This document shows, in pieces, positions 17,611-26,055 of a DNA stretch of 64,000 bases. Below the pieces are notes generated by a model. The model made no database searches, was not told the DNA's origin, and was given only the letters and a program-made list of their open reading frames with translations. A program made the translations under genes and the position numbers. The DNA lies in assembly GCF_015711605.1 (NCBI RefSeq), contig NZ_JABTEZ010000001.1:524001-588000 (forward strand). Direction: 5' to 3'. The first letter of the stretch is position 1, and each line of letters opens with the position of its first letter. This DNA comes from Planomonospora sp. ID67723. GTDB taxonomy: Bacteria > Actinomycetota > Actinomycetes > Streptosporangiales > Streptosporangiaceae.

Positions 17611-17922
17611 ATGGCCTTGAACATTCAAGGTGCCAACATCACAGCACGCGGAAGCCCGAACGGTCAGGCCCCGGCCTGCGACCATCTGGACCTGGTTCCG
17701 GCCGCCGCGCACGGACCGGCGGAATGCGCGCAGTGCCTGGCCCTGGGCTTGGCCTGGACGAGTCTGCGGGCCTGCCTGACCTGCGGCTGGGTGGCCTGTT
17801 CCGACGAGTCACCGGGTGGCCATGCGAGAAGGCACTACGAGGAGACCGACCACCCGGTGGTCACCTCACTGGAACCGGATATGACCCGGCGCTGGTGTTA
17901 CGTACACGGGCCGATCGCATGA
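17611..17922 (+). CDS. zf-UBP zinc-finger protein
   Basis: A 103-residue protein consisting of one UBP-type zinc finger: CDHL near residue 25, then CAQC, CLTCGWVAC and the histidine set GGHARRHYEETDHPV. In eukaryotes this finger binds the ubiquitin tail, but bacterial stand-alone copies have no established ligand; the Cys/His set predicts two or three bound zinc ions. The AGGGAGT site at 17601 fixes the ATG at 17611. It ends 19 nt before the desaturase gene, so the two are almost certainly cotranscribed, suggesting a role in membrane lipid adaptation or redox supply to the desaturase (inference). Confidence 0.85.
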   Translation: MALNIQGANITARGSPNGQAPACDHLDLVPAAAHGPAECAQCLALGLAWTSLRACLTCGWVACSDESPGGHARRHYEETDHPVVTSLEPDMTRRWCYVHGPIA

Positions 17923-17941
17923 CCGAGACGGAAAGAGACTC

Positions 17942-18943
17942 ATGACCCTCTCTACAGGAGCGGTGAGACGTCGCGATGACTACGACGGCGAATCCTCCTT
18001 CCCCGGGGCCGCGCAGCATTTCACGGCGAGCACGTCCCAGATGGGGCTGACAGCGGCCATCGTCGTCATACCGCTGGCCGCACTGGGGGCAGGCGTCTGG
18101 CTCGCCTGGGGCAACGGGCTCGCGCTCCGCGATCTGCTGCTGGCCGGAGTCTTCTACGTGGTCACCGGCCTGGGAGTGACCGTCGGGTTCCACCGGCTGC
18201 TCACCCATGGTTCCTTCACCGCCCGGCCGTGGCTGCGGGTGGCGCTGGCGGTCGCCGGATCGATGAGCTTCCAGGGCAACGTCATCGACTGGGTGGCGAC
18301 CCACCGCCGTCATCACGCCTTCACCGATCGCCCAGGTGATCCGCATTCCCCTTACCGGTACGGCACCAGCCTGCGCGGGCAGCTTCGGGGGCTTGCCCAC
18401 GCACATCTCGGCTGGATGTTCACCGGTGATCCGACTCCGGCCACCCGTTACGCTCCCGACCTGCTCGCCGATCCGGCCATGGTCAAGGTGGCGCGCGCCT
18501 TTCCCGCCTTGTCCGCCGTGTCGCTGGCCCTGCCGTTCCTGGCCGGCTGGGTGATCGGCGGAAGCCTGTACGGCGGGCTGACCGCGTTCCTGTGGGCCGG
18601 GCTGGTCCGCGTCGCCCTGCTGCAGCACGTCACCTGGAGCGTCAATTCTCTGTGCCACGTCATGGGCAGCCGGCCGTTCAGAACCCGCCGCCACGACCGG
18701 GCGACGAACCTGTGGCCGCTGGCCCTGCTGTCGTTCGGGGAGAGCTGGCACAACGGCCACCACAGCGAGCCCACATGCGCCCGCCACGGCATGGAGCGCC
18801 GTCAGATCGACCCCTCCGCCGGGTTCATCCGCCTCCTCGAACGACTCGGCTGGGTCGCGGACGTGCGCTGGCCCGATCCCGGCCGACTGGAAAGCCGCCG
18901 TGCCGGCAGCTCCGAACGCCCCCGCGCGCCGGCGGAAGACTGA
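17942..18943 (+). CDS. Acyl-CoA/fatty-acid delta-9 desaturase
   Basis: A 333-residue integral membrane di-iron desaturase that introduces a double bond into saturated acyl chains. The three histidine boxes are intact: HRLLTH (84-89), HRRHH (121-125) and HNGHH in the carboxy-terminal third, with four membrane helices between them. It needs electrons from a ferredoxin or reductase, none of which is adjacent. It follows the zf-UBP gene by 19 nt and is probably its operon partner. The family assignment is firm; acyl-CoA versus acyl-lipid substrate cannot be decided from sequence. Confidence 0.9.
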   Translation: MTLSTGAVRRRDDYDGESSFPGAAQHFTASTSQMGLTAAIVVIPLAALGAGVWLAWGNGLALRDLLLAGVFYVVTGLGVTVGFHRLLTHGSFTARPWLRVALAVAGSMSFQGNVIDWVATHRRHHAFTDRPGDPHSPYRYGTSLRGQLRGLAHAHLGWMFTGDPTPATRYAPDLLADPAMVKVARAFPALSAVSLALPFLAGWVIGGSLYGGLTAFLWAGLVRVALLQHVTWSVNSLCHVMGSRPFRTRRHDRATNLWPLALLSFGESWHNGHHSEPTCARHGMERRQIDPSAGFIRLLERLGWVADVRWPDPGRLESRRAGSSERPRAPAED

Positions 18944-19139
18944 TCACCCAGGCCGTGCGGACCTCCTCCCGGAGGTGTCGCGGAACCTGCTGCCGCCGCC
19001 CGCTCACCAGGGTCGTCACCGTCCGGCGACGACCCTTTCAGGCCGGTTCGCTCGCCGTATCGCTGCGGCCGACGCGAGGACCTATGGTGAGACAAGACGG
19101 TCCGCGTGAACACCACCCGGTTGGGAAGGGGCGGCGGAC
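18944..19139. other. Short intergenic gap
   Basis: These 196 bases between the desaturase stop and the LysR gene hold no recognised gene or strong hairpin. Confidence 0.4.
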
Positions 19140-20111
19140 ATGGAACTGCGCCAACTCCGCTACTTCGTGACCCTGGCCGAGGAGTTGCACTTCGGCCGGG
19201 CGGCGGCCCGCGAACACATCGTGCAGTCCGCACTGAGCCAGCAGATACAGCGACTTGAGCGCGACCTCGGAGTGCGGCTGCTGAATCGCAGCACCCACCA
19301 TGTCGAGCTCACCCCGGCCGGCACCGCCTTCCTCGTCGAGGCGCGTCAGATCCTCGACCACGTGGGCCGGGCGGCGCAGGCCGCGCGCAATGCCGTCGCC
19401 GCCCCGCGCACGCTCCGGGTCGGCATCATCGACGCCAGCTACGACTCCATGCCGCAGATCCTGCGTGACGTCCAGCAGCGCCTTCCGGGGCTGACGATCC
19501 ACCAGGTCGAGGCCAGCACCCCCGACCAGTACCGGCAACTGGCCGACGGACGCCTGGACATCGGGATCGGGCGGGCCTCCCAGACACCCTCCGACGTGGC
19601 CTCCGAGCTGATCCGGCTCGACCCGCTCGGCGTACTGATCCCCGACGATCACCGTTTCGCCGCCCAGGACGGCGTGCCCGTCGCCGCCCTGTCCGACGAA
19701 CCGCTTCTTTTCGGTGAGGACACCCGGTCGCCGGAGTTCAACCAGTTCGTCATCGAGCTGTGCCGCGCGGCCGGATTCGCGCCCACCGTCTACGAGGGGA
19801 CCGTCGAGAGCACCCGCGCCGCCGCCGACCTCGTGCTCCAGCGCCGCTGCGTGCTCTGCGTCCCCTCCTCCTCGCGTACTTCCGGCCAGCCGGGCACCGT
19901 GTGGCGGCCCTTGGTCGAACCCACGGCGCACTACCCCTGGTCACTCCTGTGGCGTTCCGGCGACCGGTCCGCCCACGTCGCCGCCGTCATCGACAGCGCC
20001 AGGCGGCTCGCCCACCGGTTCGGCTGGTTGCAGACCGCTTTCCCGTCCGCCGGCCTGAGACCCGGCCGGAGCGTGCCGTCGGTCATCAGCGACGGTGATG
20101 AGCCTGCCTGA
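19140..20111 (+). CDS. LysR-family transcriptional regulator
   Basis: A 323-residue LysR-type regulator: winged helix-turn-helix at residues 1-60 (MELRQLRYFVTLAEELHFGR, then SALSQQIQRLERDLGVRLLNR) and a two-lobe periplasmic-binding-fold effector domain from about residue 90. The co-inducer cannot be deduced. An AAGGGG site precedes the ATG. LysR regulators usually act on a divergent neighbour, but here the upstream gene runs in the same direction, so the target is unclear; the desaturase or a distant gene are options. The tail after residue 300 is Arg/Gly/Pro-rich and probably unstructured. Confidence 0.88.
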   Translation: MELRQLRYFVTLAEELHFGRAAAREHIVQSALSQQIQRLERDLGVRLLNRSTHHVELTPAGTAFLVEARQILDHVGRAAQAARNAVAAPRTLRVGIIDASYDSMPQILRDVQQRLPGLTIHQVEASTPDQYRQLADGRLDIGIGRASQTPSDVASELIRLDPLGVLIPDDHRFAAQDGVPVAALSDEPLLFGEDTRSPEFNQFVIELCRAAGFAPTVYEGTVESTRAAADLVLQRRCVLCVPSSSRTSGQPGTVWRPLVEPTAHYPWSLLWRSGDRSAHVAAVIDSARRLAHRFGWLQTAFPSAGLRPGRSVPSVISDGDEPA

Positions 20112-20261
20112 CATCGGCCGTTTCCCCGGAGCCGAACCACGGCTTCACTGAGATCGGTGCCGTGGCGGGAGCGACCGTCTTTCGGGAGGCCTCCGTTCGC
20201 GGATCCCATGGCCGGCAGGCACCTGCGGACGGCCGACCGCGTTCATCGAGAGGGAGTCCGC

Positions 20262-20612
20262 ATGGACCTGTCGACCCACACCCACCCTCCGTGGACCGTC
20301 TGCCGCGTCACCGGGGAGGTCGACGTCTTCACCGCGCCCGCGCTTCGCGCGCATCTGCTGGCTGCCCTGGGCAAACCGGGGCGGGGAGTTCTCCTCGACC
20401 TGTCCGCCGTCACATTCATGGACGCCAGCGGGCTGGGGGTTCTCGTCTTCGTCAAACGCATGCTCGAAGCGCAGGAGGGGACACTCCGCCTGCTCGCCCC
20501 CTCTGCCGCAGTCCGCCGGCTGCTGAAGGCCGGCGGCCTGGCCGGTCAGTTCCCCGTGAGCCTCGACATGGCGGCCGCGGAGCAGGCCGAGCCGGTGGCC
20601 GGGACGGCCTGA
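20262..20612 (+). CDS. STAS anti-sigma factor antagonist
   Basis: A 116-residue stand-alone STAS protein of the RsbV/BldG type. Such proteins release a sigma factor by binding its anti-sigma kinase when dephosphorylated. The phosphorylation loop reads FMDASGLGV with Ser56 in the expected place, so it should be a genuine phosphorylation-controlled antagonist. An AGGGAGT site fixes the ATG. No anti-sigma kinase gene is adjacent; candidates in the window are the MEDS-HATPase at 35182 and SpoIIE phosphatase at 36299. Its 3' end overlaps the convergent DUF5994 gene by 67 bases. Confidence 0.88.
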   Translation: MDLSTHTHPPWTVCRVTGEVDVFTAPALRAHLLAALGKPGRGVLLDLSAVTFMDASGLGVLVFVKRMLEAQEGTLRLLAPSAAVRRLLKAGGLAGQFPVSLDMAAAEQAEPVAGTA

Positions 20613-21220
20613 TCCGCTCCGGGCCCGGCCGTCACGGCCGGTCCGCCCTCGCGGATGTCTCCCGTCCCGCCCTCGTTCTCCCAGTCGGCCTGCCCCGCGT
20701 CGCCTTCCCGGCGGGGGCGAGACGTCCCGGATCGATCCTGGGTGGTGCTCCGACCGGCGACGGGAAGACCTGCGGAGATTTCCCCGTCCGCATCCACGGC
20801 ATCCGGCGCGAACACGGCTTTCGCCGATGCTTCCGTGGCCTGCGGGGGGATCAGCTGAAGGGTGATGCCCGGCCTTCCCCTGAGGCTCAGGGTGACCAGC
20901 CGGGTGTCCATGGATCGGAACCATCCGACCCTGACCGCCCGGCCGGGGGCCGGAATCCGGTGCGGGATGTTGTCCCAGGCCTCCACGTGCAGTCCCACCC
21001 GGAGGGTCATCTCCCCGAGGCGCTGGTCGACGGCCGCGATGAGGCCCGGAAGTTCCGCCGCCGCGTCGGTTGACCGGGGCCACCATGCCCCGTCCACCGG
21101 CCCTCGTCGATCACGGACGGGCGCGAGGCTCAGCCGTACGGCGGATGCCTCCACCGGAGACGCGGGCGGGACGTGAGCGGCAGGAATCGCCGGAGGGAAG
21201 GTGGCGTGCGTTGTCGTCAT
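20546..21220 (-). CDS. DUF5994 family protein
   Basis: A 224-residue protein whose middle part (residues 25-120) matches the actinobacterial DUF5994 pattern: RLSLAPV, DGAWWPRSTDAAAELPGL, WDNIPHRIPAPGRAVRVGWF and the strand pair ending in ITLQLIPPQAT. The carboxy-terminal 90 residues are low-complexity. Function is unknown; these proteins often sit near STAS-domain genes, as here on both sides. A perfect TATAAT at 21325-21320 gives a leader of about 90 nt before the ATG. The 3' end overlaps the convergent STAS gene. Confidence 0.6.
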   Translation of the reverse strand: MTTTHATFPPAIPAAHVPPASPVEASAVRLSLAPVRDRRGPVDGAWWPRSTDAAAELPGLIAAVDQRLGEMTLRVGLHVEAWDNIPHRIPAPGRAVRVGWFRSMDTRLVTLSLRGRPGITLQLIPPQATEASAKAVFAPDAVDADGEISAGLPVAGRSTTQDRSGTSRPRREGDAGQADWENEGGTGDIREGGPAVTAGPGADQAVPATGSACSAAAMSRLTGN

Positions 21221-21319
21221 GATCGACCGACTGCCCCGGCCCAGCTGGGCCGTACTGGTGGAACGCCTCGGACGGCATCGGCATGATTGCCGGCGTACGG
21301 AACATTCTCGACAATTACC

Positions 21320-21325
21320 ATTATA
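21320..21325 (-). promoter_or_regulatory. TATAAT -10 box overlapping a stop codon
   Basis: A consensus TATAAT on the minus strand inside an AT-rich patch unusual for this genome. It overlaps the TAA stop of the upstream STAS gene (21323-21321) and would drive the DUF5994 gene. No good -35 hexamer is seen at 17 bp. Confidence 0.5.
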
Positions 21326-21800
21326 TATCTTTTGGTAGATCAACAGAGTTATGCGTATCACCGCAGCCCTTCAGCGACTGCCGGAGATCCGCGACCGGCC
21401 GGGGCATGTCGTCGGTGGAGCCCCGGGGAGTCGTGGCGTCCAGGCGGAGCCCGGGTGCCTCGCGCCAGCCGGTGAGGTCGAGCAGGCGGCGCACCCGCGG
21501 CGGGGCCGACCGCAACGCCAGCACGTGGCCGTCTCGGAACTGAGCCGCGGTGACGACCAGGGCGCGCAGGCCACCGACATCGATGAACCTCAGACCGGCC
21601 AGATTGACGTATGCGTCGCTGTCGCCCGGGATCGAGTCCAGCGACCGGACCAGGGCGGGCAGCGAGAGGCGGTCGAGATCTCCCTCGACCTGCAGTCCCG
21701 GCGGGCTGGGAAAACAGGTGACGCGCAGCCGGCGATCGTGGTCTACGACCGGTTCGAGGGCGAAGGCGTGTGGAACATCGGCATTTTCCATGCTGCTCAT
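21321..21800 (-). CDS. STAS-domain protein lacking the phosphoserine
   Basis: A 159-residue protein with one STAS domain (residues 30-125). The usual D-S-x-G loop reads RFIDVGGLRAL, so the phosphorylatable Ser is Gly76. It may act as a constitutive antagonist or as a non-phosphorylated scaffold. A GGAGGA site fixes the ATG at 21800. The last 15 residues are encoded by an AT-rich stretch and may be a recent extension that reaches into the promoter of the next gene (DUF5994), which lies 100 nt downstream in the same direction. Confidence 0.8.
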   Translation of the reverse strand: MSSMENADVPHAFALEPVVDHDRRLRVTCFPSPPGLQVEGDLDRLSLPALVRSLDSIPGDSDAYVNLAGLRFIDVGGLRALVVTAAQFRDGHVLALRSAPPRVRRLLDLTGWREAPGLRLDATTPRGSTDDMPRPVADLRQSLKGCGDTHNSVDLPKDI

Positions 21801-22024
21801 GCCTATTCCTCCAAGGGCGCGTCGACACGATGACCGTGAAGTCCGGCAGGCGTTGCGGCGGTGCCTGGCTGATTGCAGCGGTGATCCGAGCATTCGGCGG
21901 CATCTCAGGAATGGAAACGAGCAATCGCAGATGAACTCATCACGGATCGCGGCCGGTGGTGGAGCCCGGCCCCTGGTTCGCCGGGAACCGCCCGCCACCG
22001 GGTGGAGAACGAAGCCGGGTGCGC
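21801..22024. other. Intergenic region
   Basis: These 224 bases between the permease stop and the STAS gene hold no recognised gene. They should contain the STAS promoter, but no clear hexamers stand out. Confidence 0.35.
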
Positions 22025-23137
22025 CTATGCCGGCGTTGAACCGCCATCGGGTTCGCCCGTCGCCGGCTCCCGGCTCGGTTCACCGAGCTGCTCGCGCAGA
22101 TAGTTCCAGAGCACGGCGACCAGCGCAGCCGCCGGCACCGCGAGCAGGCTGCCGACGATGCCCGCCAGGCTGCCGCCGAGCGTGACCGCGAGCAGGACCA
22201 CCGCCGCGTGAAGGCCCAGGCCACGGCTCTGCAGCATGGGCTGGAAGACGTTGCCTTCGAGCTGCTGGACCACGACGATGAGGGCCAGCACGATGAGCGC
22301 GTCGGTCAGGCCGTTGGACACCAGGGCGATGAGCACGGCCACGAAGCCTGCGAAAAGGGCGCCGACGATCGGCACGAACGCCGACACGAACGTCAGCACG
22401 GCCAGGGGAAGCACCAGCGGTACGCCGATGATCCACAGGCCCAGCCCGATGAAGACGGCGTCCAGCAGGCCGACGAAGGCCTGGGAGCGAACGAACGCCC
22501 CCAAGGTGTCCCAGCTGCGCGCGGCGATGGCCGGGAGGTCGACCGCGAGCCGGCCGGGCAGCTGGCGAGTCAGCCAGGGCAGGAACCGAGGACCGTCTTT
22601 CAGGAAGAAGAACATCAGGAAGAGGGCCAGGACGGTGGTGACGATGCCGCTGACCACCGTGCCCACACCGGTGACGGTGGCGTTGACGATGCTGCCGACG
22701 CTCTCCTTGATACGGACCACCGCTGCGTCGAGCGCCTGGGCGAACTGGTCGTCGCCGATGTTCAACGGCGGACCGGCGGCCCATTCCCGCATCTTCTCGA
22801 TGCCGTCGACCACGCCGTTGGCGAGTTCGCCCGATTGGGAGGCGACCGGCACGGCGATCAGCACGATGGTGCCCGCCGCCACTATGAGGAACAACGCGGT
22901 CACCACCGACGCGGCCAGGGCCGGGTGCCATCCGCGCCGACGCAGGAAGCGCGTGGGCGGCCATGTCAGCGTGGTCAGCAGCAGCGCGACGATCACCGGC
23001 CACGTGACCGACCACATCCGGCCCAGCATCCACAGCGCCACGGCGCTCATCAGCAGGACCAGGAGCAGTTCCAGGGAGATGCGGGCCGAGGCACGCAACG
23101 CCGCCCGGGTCTTCGTGGAGCTCAGCGTGGCAGGCAT
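22025..23137 (-). CDS. AI-2E/PerM-family membrane transporter
   Basis: A 370-residue integral membrane protein of the AI-2E transporter (PerM, DUF20) family, with about eight helices arranged as two amino-terminal helices, a helix pair, a soluble loop around residues 105-155 and a conserved carboxy-terminal block (ILVALIVVVQQLEGNVFQP-like, here LIVVVQQLEGNVFQPMLQS). Members include TqsA and YdiK of E. coli and several Na+/H+ antiporters, so the name does not establish autoinducer transport. It lies 57 nt downstream of the SARP gene in the same direction. Confidence 0.87.
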   Translation of the reverse strand: MPATLSSTKTRAALRASARISLELLLVLLMSAVALWMLGRMWSVTWPVIVALLLTTLTWPPTRFLRRRGWHPALAASVVTALFLIVAAGTIVLIAVPVASQSGELANGVVDGIEKMREWAAGPPLNIGDDQFAQALDAAVVRIKESVGSIVNATVTGVGTVVSGIVTTVLALFLMFFFLKDGPRFLPWLTRQLPGRLAVDLPAIAARSWDTLGAFVRSQAFVGLLDAVFIGLGLWIIGVPLVLPLAVLTFVSAFVPIVGALFAGFVAVLIALVSNGLTDALIVLALIVVVQQLEGNVFQPMLQSRGLGLHAAVVLLAVTLGGSLAGIVGSLLAVPAAALVAVLWNYLREQLGEPSREPATGEPDGGSTPA

Positions 23138-23194
23138 GAGATCACCTTAAGACGCGCGATGAGCGGAATCGCTCGTCATCGACGCGGTGCGCCC

Positions 23195-25960
23195 CTAACC
23201 GGCGTGTTCGAGGAAGGCCCGGACCTCGTCGGCCTCGGGCACGCCGAGCTCCCCGTAGAGGCCCAGGGCCGTCCGCCCGTGCTCACGGGCCCGGCCGGAG
23301 TGCCCGAGGGCGAGATGCGCGCGGGCCAGACCGTCGTGGGCGCGGGCCTGTTCGGGCCGGTTGCGGGACGCGTCGGCGAGCGCGAGCGCGGCGGTGTGCT
23401 CCTCGACCGCCCGGCCGGGGTCGTCCGCCGCCTCGGCGAGCCCGTTGAGTGCGGTCGCCTCGTCGGCGGTGTTGCCGAGCTTGCGGTAGAGGGCCGCGGC
23501 CTGCTCGTGGCGGGTGCGCGCCTGAGCGAGGAGGCCCTGGCGGCGGAGGACGACGCCGAGGTGGTTGAGGACCACCGCCTCTCCAGCGGGGTTGCCGGTC
23601 TTGCGGTGGAGCGCCAGCGCCAGATCGAGATGGCGCCTGGCCTCCTCCGGCCGGCCGGCCCGGTCGAGGACCAGGGCGAGGATGCCGAGCACGTGGGCCT
23701 CGCCCCAGGCGTCGGCGCCGATCCGGGTGAGGTCGAGTGCCTGCTTGAGGTACTGCTCCGCCTGAGTGTCCCGCCGCCGGCGCAGGGCCACGTTGCCCAG
23801 CGTGAGCAGCGCCCGAGCCCGTTCGTAGGCCTCCTCGCACACGTCGAGGGCCTGGTGGGCGTGTTCCTCTGCTCGTTCGTACTCGCCGAGCCGCCAGTAG
23901 GTCCACGCCAGGTCGGTGAGCGCTCGCGCCTCGAACTCGCGGCGGTCGAGCTTGCGGCTGCGCTGGAGCGACAGGGTGTGGAGGGTGATCGCGTCGTCGT
24001 GGTGCGCCTGCCGGTCGAGGTAGGGGCGCATCGCCAGGGCCAGCATGCCCAGGCAGATGTCGGGTCCGTGGACGGCGGTCGCGATGATGTTGGAGCGCTC
24101 GGCGTCGAGCCAGGCGATCGCCTCCGCGGCGTCGCGGATGGGCGCGATCGGGGCGGATGGCTGGGGGATGCCCTCCCGCTGGCTGAGACTGTCCGGGAAG
24201 AGCCGGTCCACCGCCGCGCGGGAGCGGTGCAGGTAGTAGGTGAGCAGCCGCAGGACCGCGCCGTCGTCCTCGGCGATCGAGCGGGCGTGCTCGCGGAGCA
24301 GGTCGTGGAAGGTGTATCTGCCCGGTTCGTACTGCAGGAGCATGTGGGCGTCCAGGAGGCCTTCCAGGAGGTCCTCGGCCTCGTCTTCCGGGATCCCGGC
24401 CAGCGCGGCCGCGCCGCGGGCGTCGATGTCGCGGCCGGGCGCCAGCCCGAGCAGGCGGAACATGCGCTGCTCCTCGGCGCTGAGCTGCTCGTAGGAGACG
24501 GTGAACGCGGCCGACACCCCGTCCAGGAGCCGGCGATGGTCCCGCAGCCGACCGGCCAGGTAGGACACCGTCCAGCGCGGGCGGTGCTGGAGGCGGGCGG
24601 CCGAGATCCGGATGGCGAGCGGGAGGTGCCCGCACAACTGCAGCACCTCGCGCACGGCGTCGGGTTCGTCGTGAGCGCGTTCGCCCACGATCCGGCCGAA
24701 CAACTCGACGCCGTCCTCCTCTGCCAGGACGTCGACCGAGAGGGCGCGGGCACCGGCCAGGTCGACCAGCCGCCGCCTGCTGGTGATCAGGACGAGGGTG
24801 TCGGACGCGCCCGGCAGCAGGGGGCGCACGTGGTCGGCGTCGAGGGCGTTGTCCAGCACGGCGAGCACGCGGCGGCCGGACAGCTCGGCCCGCCAGAGGG
24901 CGCTGCGCTCGACCAGGGTGACCGGGATGCGGTCGGCGGGCACCCCGAGCTGGCGGAGGAGGGCCTCCAGCGCGGCGGAGGAGTCGACCGGCTCCCGGCC
25001 TGCGGTGTGGGCCTGCAGGTCGACGAAGAGCCGGCCGTCCGGATGGCGCGCGGCCAGCCGGTGGGCCACGTGGACGGCGAGCGCGGTCTTGCCGATCCCG
25101 GCCATGCCGTCGATCGTGACGACCGTCGGCCCGTGGTACTCGCCCACGAGTCGCTCCAGCTCGGCGGTCCGTCCGGAGAAATCGGGAATGTCGTAGGGCA
25201 GGTAAGTGGAGCGACGCGGCGGGCCGGCAACGACCGGTGCCGCGTCGGCCAGGCGCAGGGCAGGATCATCCGCCAGGACCGCCCGCTCCAGCTCGGTGAA
25301 GGCGTGCCCGGGGTCCAGGCCCTGTTCGTCCGCGAGAGCCGTACGGTAGGAACGCGCCGCGGCCAGGGCGTCGGCCTGCCGCCCCGCCCGGTGCAGGGCC
25401 AGGACGAGGTGGCCGTTGATCTTCTCGCGGAGCGGGTTGGCGGTCGCCTGGGCGGCGAGCTCGTCGAGCAGATCGCCGTGCCGCCCGGCGGCGAGCTCGC
25501 CCTCCACCAGGCGCTCGTATGCCGACAGCCGCCGGTCGTTCCAGAGCTCCCGGACGCCGCCGACGTAATGCGCGTGCACGTCCTCCAGCGCCTCGCCGCT
25601 CCACAGGTCCAGGGCTCCGCGCAGCTCGCCTGCGGCCACCAGCTCGGTGAACTCCTGCGCGTCGACCTGTCCGGGCTCGGGCTGCGCGACGTAACCGCCG
25701 GCACGCGTCTCGAGCAGCCGTACGGCTCCCGCACCGCGCAGCACCTTGCGGATCGCGGTGATCGAGGCGTGGATCTGCGATCGGGCGGTGTCGGGCCGGT
25801 CGTATCCCCACATCGCGTCGATCAGCCGCTCGATGCTGATCACCCGGCCGGCATTGAGCAGGAGGTAGGCCAGCACAGCCCGGTGACGTGGGGCGATGCC
25901 CGTCAGGGGCGCGCCGTCGACGATCATCTGGACGGGGCCGAGAAGGGTGAAGCGCAGCAT
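23195..25960 (-). CDS. AfsR/SARP-family regulator (SARP-NB-ARC-TPR)
   Basis: A 921-residue STAND-type regulator. Residues 1-95 form an OmpR-like winged helix (LTGIAPRHRAVLAYLLLNAGRV...LRGAG), about 96-240 the bacterial transcriptional activation domain, about 260-500 an NB-ARC ATPase with Walker A GMAGIGKTALA near residue 285 and LLITSRRR-like sensor (LVLITSRRRL), and 600-921 tetratricopeptide repeats. ATP-driven oligomerisation should activate transcription from direct heptad repeats. A GGAGGG site precedes the ATG. Such a repeat block lies immediately upstream, between this gene and the divergent ahpD-like operon, and a second copy precedes the DUF1801 gene, so autoregulation and a small regulon are likely. 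Confidence 0.9.
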   Translation of the reverse strand: MLRFTLLGPVQMIVDGAPLTGIAPRHRAVLAYLLLNAGRVISIERLIDAMWGYDRPDTARSQIHASITAIRKVLRGAGAVRLLETRAGGYVAQPEPGQVDAQEFTELVAAGELRGALDLWSGEALEDVHAHYVGGVRELWNDRRLSAYERLVEGELAAGRHGDLLDELAAQATANPLREKINGHLVLALHRAGRQADALAAARSYRTALADEQGLDPGHAFTELERAVLADDPALRLADAAPVVAGPPRRSTYLPYDIPDFSGRTAELERLVGEYHGPTVVTIDGMAGIGKTALAVHVAHRLAARHPDGRLFVDLQAHTAGREPVDSSAALEALLRQLGVPADRIPVTLVERSALWRAELSGRRVLAVLDNALDADHVRPLLPGASDTLVLITSRRRLVDLAGARALSVDVLAEEDGVELFGRIVGERAHDEPDAVREVLQLCGHLPLAIRISAARLQHRPRWTVSYLAGRLRDHRRLLDGVSAAFTVSYEQLSAEEQRMFRLLGLAPGRDIDARGAAALAGIPEDEAEDLLEGLLDAHMLLQYEPGRYTFHDLLREHARSIAEDDGAVLRLLTYYLHRSRAAVDRLFPDSLSQREGIPQPSAPIAPIRDAAEAIAWLDAERSNIIATAVHGPDICLGMLALAMRPYLDRQAHHDDAITLHTLSLQRSRKLDRREFEARALTDLAWTYWRLGEYERAEEHAHQALDVCEEAYERARALLTLGNVALRRRRDTQAEQYLKQALDLTRIGADAWGEAHVLGILALVLDRAGRPEEARRHLDLALALHRKTGNPAGEAVVLNHLGVVLRRQGLLAQARTRHEQAAALYRKLGNTADEATALNGLAEAADDPGRAVEEHTAALALADASRNRPEQARAHDGLARAHLALGHSGRAREHGRTALGLYGELGVPEADEVRAFLEHAG

Positions 25961-25975
25961 CGTCCCTCCATCACC

Positions 25976-26004
25976 ATCGCATCGTGCGCGCATAGCGAAT
26001 GTAT
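25976..26004 (+). promoter_or_regulatory. SARP-type heptad repeats (box B)
   Basis: Heptads ATCGCAT (25976-25982), CGCGCAT (25987-25993) and AATGTAT (25998-26004) repeat every 11 bp with four-base spacers, between the SARP gene and the divergent ahpD-like gene. The block and about 35 bases downstream are strongly conserved with box A at 7854-7882. CAATCT near 26018-26023 is a possible -10. Confidence 0.65.
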
Positions 26005-26055
26005 CAACCCGGGCAGCCAATCTGATCTCACACGAACCGAGACAGAGGAGACACC

